This document shows, one piece after another, positions 59,791-64,000 of a stretch of 64,000 nt of DNA. The stretch comes from an uncultured Eggerthella sp. (GTDB lineage Bacteria > Actinomycetota > Coriobacteriia > Coriobacteriales > Eggerthellaceae), in assembly GCA_900542525.1 (NCBI GenBank), contig UQNZ01000002.1:124001-188000 (forward strand). Direction: 5' to 3'. Numbering within the stretch: the first letter of the stretch is position 1; each line of letters starts with the position of its first letter. The position numbers and the translations under genes were made by a program. The notes beneath the pieces were generated by a model that made no database searches, was not told the origin of the DNA, and worked only from the letters and a program-made list of their open reading frames with translations.

Positions 59791-61554
59791 TTAAACAAAT
59801 TCAGCAGGTTTCTTGTCCTTCGAGAAGATGGTCTTGATGCCCTTTACCGCAAGGATGACAGCGAATACGATCAGCAGCGCTGCAATCGTGAACTGCAGCA
59901 CATTAGCCAGCGTGAGCGCCCCTGCTGCGATAGCGGAAGCTTTACCCCATAACGTCATGACCAACGAGGTAAGCGTAACGATGAGCATGAACACCATGGG
60001 AATGTAGAACATCTTGTTGTTCTTACCTGCATTGCCAAGCCATGCACACACAGCGAGCAAGCCGAGCGCTGCAAGCAACTGGTTCGCCGCGCCGAAGAGC
60101 GGCCACACGAGCTGGTAACCAGTAAGACCAAGACCAACGCCAAGCACCACCGTGATGATCGTTGCGACCCAAGAGTTCGTGATGGATTTGCGCCAACCCG
60201 TAAGCTCAGAGACATCTTTGCCGTGGGGCGTGAAAAGCTCCTGGAACATATAGCGACCGAGGCGCGTTGCCGTATCGAGCGAGGTCAAGCAGAATACCGA
60301 AACAGCAAGAACGAGCAGCGCATAAGCAATGTCGGTTGCGCCTTCAAGACCAGGAATCACTCCGAGCATCTGCGAAAGACCTGCCGCGAAAACCTGCGTG
60401 GGAGAAGCATAGGTGCCGTCCATATAGCCAGTGAACACGAACGCAACCGCGCAGAGTGCAATGATCGCAACGAGGCTTTCAAGCAGCATACCGCCATAAG
60501 CGATCGGCAGCGCTTGACCTTCCTTGTCGAGCTGCTTTGACGTAGTGCCTGAAGCGACCAGGCTGTGGAACCCTGAGATAGCACCGCATGCAATGGTGAT
60601 GAACAATGCCGGGAAGAGGAAACCACTTGCCGCAACCTTGGAATCGCCAGCTGCAGCGAACGCGCCCGTGAACGCTGGAATCTGCAGATCGTTCGACGCG
60701 CCCATGATACCTGAGCCGATGATACCAACAACCGCCAGAGCGATCATGCCATAGAGCAGGTAACTTGAAAGATAGTCGCGCGGCTGGAGCAACACCCACA
60801 CTGGCGCGATCGAAGCCGCGAAGATATAGACGCCCACGATCATCATCCAAGAGAAGTTATTGAGTTGGATGACCGGGAAATTATAGCCAACAGCAACTAC
60901 TGCAACGATGATCGCGATCGCCGAGATGATGTTCGCTGCAGCCGGGATCTTACGGCCACGCGTGACGATGCCATAGATGATGGCAACCACCACGAACAAG
61001 ATCGAGATCATGGCCGTGCGCGAATTCGCAACGTTCGTACCTGCTGCCACTGCTGCTCGCGTTGGATCGTCAACAGGAACGGGAGTAATAGCGAACGTGC
61101 TTGCCACGATAGAGGCAAATGCCGCGACCACGAGCAACAGCGTAAGGTAGGCGAACACGCAGAAGAGCTTTTTCGCGGTGTCGTCAATATTGCGCTGAAT
61201 GACCATCGCGAGCGTACGGCCTTTATGACGGATCGAAGCAAAGAGCGCGCCGAAATCGTGAACCGCGCCGAAGAAGATACCGCCGATGAGCACCCAGAGC
61301 ATGACCGGCACCCAGCCGAAGATCGCTGCCTGGATAGGACCGTTGATGGGACCCGCACCTGCAATCGACGAGAAGTGGTGCCCAAGCACTACATAAGGAG
61401 CTGCAGGAACGTAGTCTTTTCCGTCTTGTAGTTCATGAGCTGGTGTCTTCCGTTTGGGATCAACACCCCACTGCTTTGCAAGCCACCTTCCATAGAACAG
61501 ATAGCCGCACAACAATGCTGCAATTGAAATTAAGAGGATAACTACCGCACTCAT
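59791..61554 (-). CDS. cstA: Carbon starvation protein CstA family transporter
   Basis: 587 residues with about 16 membrane helices. Family segments include YVPAAPYVVLGHHFSSIAGAGPINGP near the N terminus, RHKGRTLAMVIQ, FHSLVASGTTSKQLDKE and SLDTATRLGRYMFQEL. CstA and its relative BtsT import peptides or pyruvate during carbon limitation. The length matches the shorter Gram-positive form. It is monocistronic by spacing. Confidence 0.94.
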   Translation of the reverse strand: MSAVVILLISIAALLCGYLFYGRWLAKQWGVDPKRKTPAHELQDGKDYVPAAPYVVLGHHFSSIAGAGPINGPIQAAIFGWVPVMLWVLIGGIFFGAVHDFGALFASIRHKGRTLAMVIQRNIDDTAKKLFCVFAYLTLLLVVAAFASIVASTFAITPVPVDDPTRAAVAAGTNVANSRTAMISILFVVVAIIYGIVTRGRKIPAAANIISAIAIIVAVVAVGYNFPVIQLNNFSWMMIVGVYIFAASIAPVWVLLQPRDYLSSYLLYGMIALAVVGIIGSGIMGASNDLQIPAFTGAFAAAGDSKVAASGFLFPALFITIACGAISGFHSLVASGTTSKQLDKEGQALPIAYGGMLLESLVAIIALCAVAFVFTGYMDGTYASPTQVFAAGLSQMLGVIPGLEGATDIAYALLVLAVSVFCLTSLDTATRLGRYMFQELFTPHGKDVSELTGWRKSITNSWVATIITVVLGVGLGLTGYQLVWPLFGAANQLLAALGLLAVCAWLGNAGKNNKMFYIPMVFMLIVTLTSLVMTLWGKASAIAAGALTLANVLQFTIAALLIVFAVILAVKGIKTIFSKDKKPAEFV

Positions 61555-61682
61555 GTCTTTTTCTTCTCCTTGTGATCAGATCTTTGATTCAATCGCTGTG
61601 CAAAAATAGAAATCGACATGCGTGGAACGACAAGCTCTTTTGACCCGTCGGCCCATACAGATCGATTTTTAGCACACTGATT

Positions 61683-62186
61683 TTAGAACAAGTTTGCTTC
61701 AAGCGTGTTAAATAATTCTTTCCCTCGAGGATTGGTGGTAATGGATGAATCTGAAAGGTCGATCAGAGCTAACCGAAGATCGGTCCACCCCTTCAGTCCA
61801 AAGCTGAAGTTCTTGCGAAACTTCGTTTTCCTTACCAACTCCTTTGCGTTTGTATCAGCGCTTTCGGCGATGATGACCAATGAAAGGAACGTGGTCATGT
61901 GCTCGCTGTTGAGCTCCACAAGCGAAAGGGCCTCGGTCTTCATGAAAGCAATAAGCTCTTCAAGCGTTGCCACATCAAGATGCTCGAGTGAACGGAACAG
62001 GATGTGCTCATGGATATTCGCACCCCAGATCTTCGCCTTCTTCGAGAGCACATATTGCATGCTCTCTGAATGGAATTGGGCATGCCCTTGAAACGTTTGG
62101 CCGGCAAGCGTGAAGGTATCTTCAACATCGAAGTAGTCTTCATGAGCAGCAAGCAATCGTTCTAGCAGCTCTTGCCGTTGTACCAT
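61683..62186 (-). CDS. Hypothetical cytoplasmic protein
   Basis: 167 residues, no signal peptide or membrane segment. Segments such as EDTFTLAGQTFQGHAQFHSE, KKAKIWGANIHEHILFRS and KFRKNFSFGLKGWTDLRLALIDL look like a conserved protein of anaerobes that I cannot name. It is isolated from both neighbours by over 100 nt. Confidence 0.75.
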   Translation of the reverse strand: MVQRQELLERLLAAHEDYFDVEDTFTLAGQTFQGHAQFHSESMQYVLSKKAKIWGANIHEHILFRSLEHLDVATLEELIAFMKTEALSLVELNSEHMTTFLSLVIIAESADTNAKELVRKTKFRKNFSFGLKGWTDLRLALIDLSDSSITTNPRGKELFNTLEANLF

Positions 62187-62464
62187 GTTGCATCATCACC
62201 TTGCGGTCGTAGCTAAACCCTGCTTACTTTATGCAGGTCCTGCAAGCAGCGTCGGTCGTATTCGTTCTTACAGTTGAGGTTGGCTTTTCATCATTCTCTT
62301 CAGCGTGAACCTTTTGTAGGTAATTCTACTCAATAACCGCTGCCCATGCGCTTGCAAGATCACATAACCTGGCAATCGCTGTATGTTCCGTGAATATCTG
62401 GCTTCGAAGCGATTCAGGGAAAGATTCTCTTAAAATTGTATAGTGAAAGATATAAGAGGTCGTA

Positions 62465-63250
62465 ATGAAGAACGCTCAAAAACATAACGAATATGCCAAG
62501 AAAGAAACCGATCAACTGCGTACCGATGCGCTGATGATGATCAATGCGCTGCGTGCACAACACGGAGATGCTGTTACGCGCGTGATTTCCCACTTGGCCG
62601 CGTCCGAACAGTTCTCTGCGCTGGTGGGCGACAACATCGCACCTTATCGTAGGCTCATGACCTACTACGAATGTGCGATGATGGAGGTCGAAACAAAATT
62701 CCGCGTACTTGATGCCGAATATGGCCTGCAGCACGATCGTAACCCCATCGAGTCGATCAAAACGCGTCTCAAGAGCACTGACAGCCTCTCGAAGAAGCTT
62801 ACACGCAAAGGACTGCCGATCAGCGTCGATTCTATCGAGAAGAACATCAAAGACGTAGCAGGTGTTCGCGTAGTGTGCACTTTCCTTAAAGACCTCTATA
62901 CTTTGGCAGATGCGATCCTCGCACAAGACGATGTAACGCTTATCGAGCGGCGCGACTACGTGAAGAATCCAAAACCGAGCGGATATCGCAGCCTTCACCT
63001 CATCATCGAGATCCCCATCTTCCTTGAATCGGAAAAGCGCCTGATGAAAGTAGAGATTCAACTACGCACCATTTCGATGAATTTCTGGGCATCGCTTGAG
63101 CATCAACTGCGCTATAAGAAGAACTTGAGCGATGAAGACATCGAAGCCATGAATACGGAACTGATCGAACTCGCTGAGAATGCTGCCACGCTCGACGTAC
63201 GCATGCAAGCGTTGCGCAATTTCCTCGATCAAGCAGAATACATGAACTAA
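62465..63250 (+). CDS. Small alarmone synthetase, (p)ppGpp synthesis (RelQ/YjbM-like)
   Basis: 261 residues with only a synthetase domain and no hydrolase, TGS or ACT domain. IKTRLKSTDSLSKKL, DVAGVRVVCTF (metal and ATP contacts), PKPSGYRSLHLIIE and EIQLRTISMNFWASLEHQLRYK match RelA/SpoT synthetase motifs. It transfers pyrophosphate from ATP to GDP or GTP. The start follows AGAGG. It is convergent with the ABC permease gene at its right, only 3 nt away. Confidence 0.93.
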   Translation: MKNAQKHNEYAKKETDQLRTDALMMINALRAQHGDAVTRVISHLAASEQFSALVGDNIAPYRRLMTYYECAMMEVETKFRVLDAEYGLQHDRNPIESIKTRLKSTDSLSKKLTRKGLPISVDSIEKNIKDVAGVRVVCTFLKDLYTLADAILAQDDVTLIERRDYVKNPKPSGYRSLHLIIEIPIFLESEKRLMKVEIQLRTISMNFWASLEHQLRYKKNLSDEDIEAMNTELIELAENAATLDVRMQALRNFLDQAEYMN

Positions 63251-63253
63251 GCG

Positions 63254-64000
63254 TTATGCATCGTAGTCCATCTTTTTCTCGAAGTAACGACTGATGAACA
63301 TGATGGGAAGCGTGAGACAAAGATAGAGCGCCCCAAGCAACAAGAAGCAACCGAAGAAATTGTAGTTCGTAGCGCTGATCTCGCGCATCGTCTGGGTGAG
63401 CTCGATAACCGCGATTACCGAAAGCAGCGACGAATCTTTTATGATGCTCGCGAATTGTCCAGTAAGTGCCGGAAGGATGCGTGAGACCATCTGAGGCAAT
63501 TCGACTGAGATCGCACATTGCATACGCGAAAGCCCTAATGCACGGGCTGCCTCGATCGGACCACGCGGCAGCGATTCATATCCGCCGCGGATGATCTCGG
63601 CAATATAGGCACCAGCGAACACCGAAAGAATGAGGATGCCTGCAACTACGCGATTCTCGACACCCCATGCCGTACCGATGATGTAGTAGAACAAGTAGAT
63701 CTGCGCAATGAGCGGAGTGCCACGGATGATCTTCACGTAGAAATCGCAGAGGTAGCGCACTGGTAAGAAACGAGCATTCTGCCCCAATGCTACAGGAATC
63801 CCGATGACCAAACTCCCAACAAGACTGAATAACGAGATGAATACCGTAAGACAAAACCCATCCCAGATGCGCGTACGATATTGCACCACGAAATCGAAAT
63901 TGAGCGCGATGCCCGCCACGGAAAGCGAAACACCCACTACCGCAACAACAGCAACAACTACCACGAAGTAATTGAGAGCGCGCTTCCACGGAGCAACCGG
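63254..64000 (-). CDS. Polar amino-acid ABC transporter permease, 5' end beyond the window
   Basis: At least 248 codons. The frame stays open to the right edge with PVAPWKRALNYFVV preceding the first in-window start, so the real start is outside. The His/Glu/Gln/Arg permease signature is clear: TVFISLFSLVGSLVIGIPVAL, IRGTPLIAQIYLFYYIIG, the EAA loop GPIEAARALGLSRMQ, and KDSSLLSVIAVIELTQ. It is a membrane component of an ECF-unrelated, binding-protein-dependent importer whose other parts should lie further right. Confidence 0.92.
   Translation of the reverse strand, partial: PVAPWKRALNYFVVVVAVVAVVGVSLSVAGIALNFDFVVQYRTRIWDGFCLTVFISLFSLVGSLVIGIPVALGQNARFLPVRYLCDFYVKIIRGTPLIAQIYLFYYIIGTAWGVENRVVAGILILSVFAGAYIAEIIRGGYESLPRGPIEAARALGLSRMQCAISVELPQMVSRILPALTGQFASIIKDSSLLSVIAVIELTQTMREISATNYNFFGCFLLLGALYLCLTLPIMFISRYFEKKMDYDA

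Noticed and set aside
62414..63061. 215-codon minus-strand ORF opposite the alarmone synthetase
   Set aside because: The plus-strand protein has all RelA/SpoT synthetase motifs; the opposite frame shows no family pattern and no ribosome site.

Overview
The window looks like a chromosomal segment of a Coriobacteriia (Actinomycetota) bacterium, most likely an Eggerthellaceae-type anaerobe. This rests on the mix of genes: an actinobacterial dnaK-grpE-dnaJ-hspR-clpB heat-shock cluster, an acyl-CoA dehydrogenase with its own EtfBA, [NiFe]-hydrogenase maturation genes, and several conserved proteins with no assigned function. Base composition is near half G+C by eye, so a low-GC member such as a Cryptobacterium-like organism is a guess only. 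About nine tenths of the genes lie on the minus strand. I saw no transposase, integrase, phage gene, CRISPR array or rRNA. Two tRNA genes are present: Arg(ACG) and Phe(GAA).

Layout. 1-2 kb: 5' end of pdxS facing a MocR/PdxR-type regulator. 2-5 kb: a large secreted leucine-rich-repeat protein with cell-wall-binding repeats, then tRNA-Arg. 5-10.5 kb: mazG, a NERD protein, an ACT protein, folE, xth, a small membrane protein and purC. 10.7-14.6 kb: a two-component system and a divergent Tat-type secreted protein. 14.8-23 kb: purB, two TrkA proteins, a DPBB/RlpA-like protein, a PspC protein, TrhA and two bacterial-PH-domain proteins. 23-29.6 kb: mrp, pgi, hypF, hypC, hypD. 30-33 kb: acyl-CoA dehydrogenase, etfB, etfA. 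33-40 kb: a YgbA-like protein, purD, purA and a YhaN/YhaO (SbcC/SbcD-like) pair. 40-43.4 kb: rpsF-ssb-rpsR-rplI-dnaB. 43.4-47 kb: the strangest stretch, with an RHH/nucleotidyltransferase-like fusion, an unknown 187-residue protein, a putative structured RNA and a ferredoxin-nitroreductase. 47-54.6 kb: heat-shock operon and a ferredoxin. 54.7-57 kb: a TusA-like protein, hypE, nikR and a small unknown protein. 57-64 kb: galE, a Gph-type phosphatase, cstA, a small ppGpp synthetase and a truncated amino-acid ABC permease.

How the parts connect. hypF-hypC-hypD plus hypE cover most of [NiFe]-hydrogenase maturation, and NikR next to hypE suggests nickel control. hypA, hypB and the hydrogenase itself are not in the window. 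purC, purB, purD and purA are scattered purine genes. The dnaK promoter carries an 8-bp dyad over its -35 box, a plausible HspR operator.

Most unusual observations. (1) A short motif, AEED[F/Y][S/T]TSDA or close variants, recurs in acidic tails or linkers of three unrelated proteins within 4 kb: ribosomal protein bL9, the RHH/nucleotidyltransferase-like fusion, and the 187-residue protein. The coding DNA is also similar. (2) A roughly 300-nt non-coding stretch at 45.5-45.8 kb can fold into long helices whose imperfect pairs are G.U only when read from the plus strand, which suggests an unassigned structured RNA. (3) The MocR regulator has Arg where the PLP-binding Lys should be. (4) HypF lacks one zinc-finger Cys.
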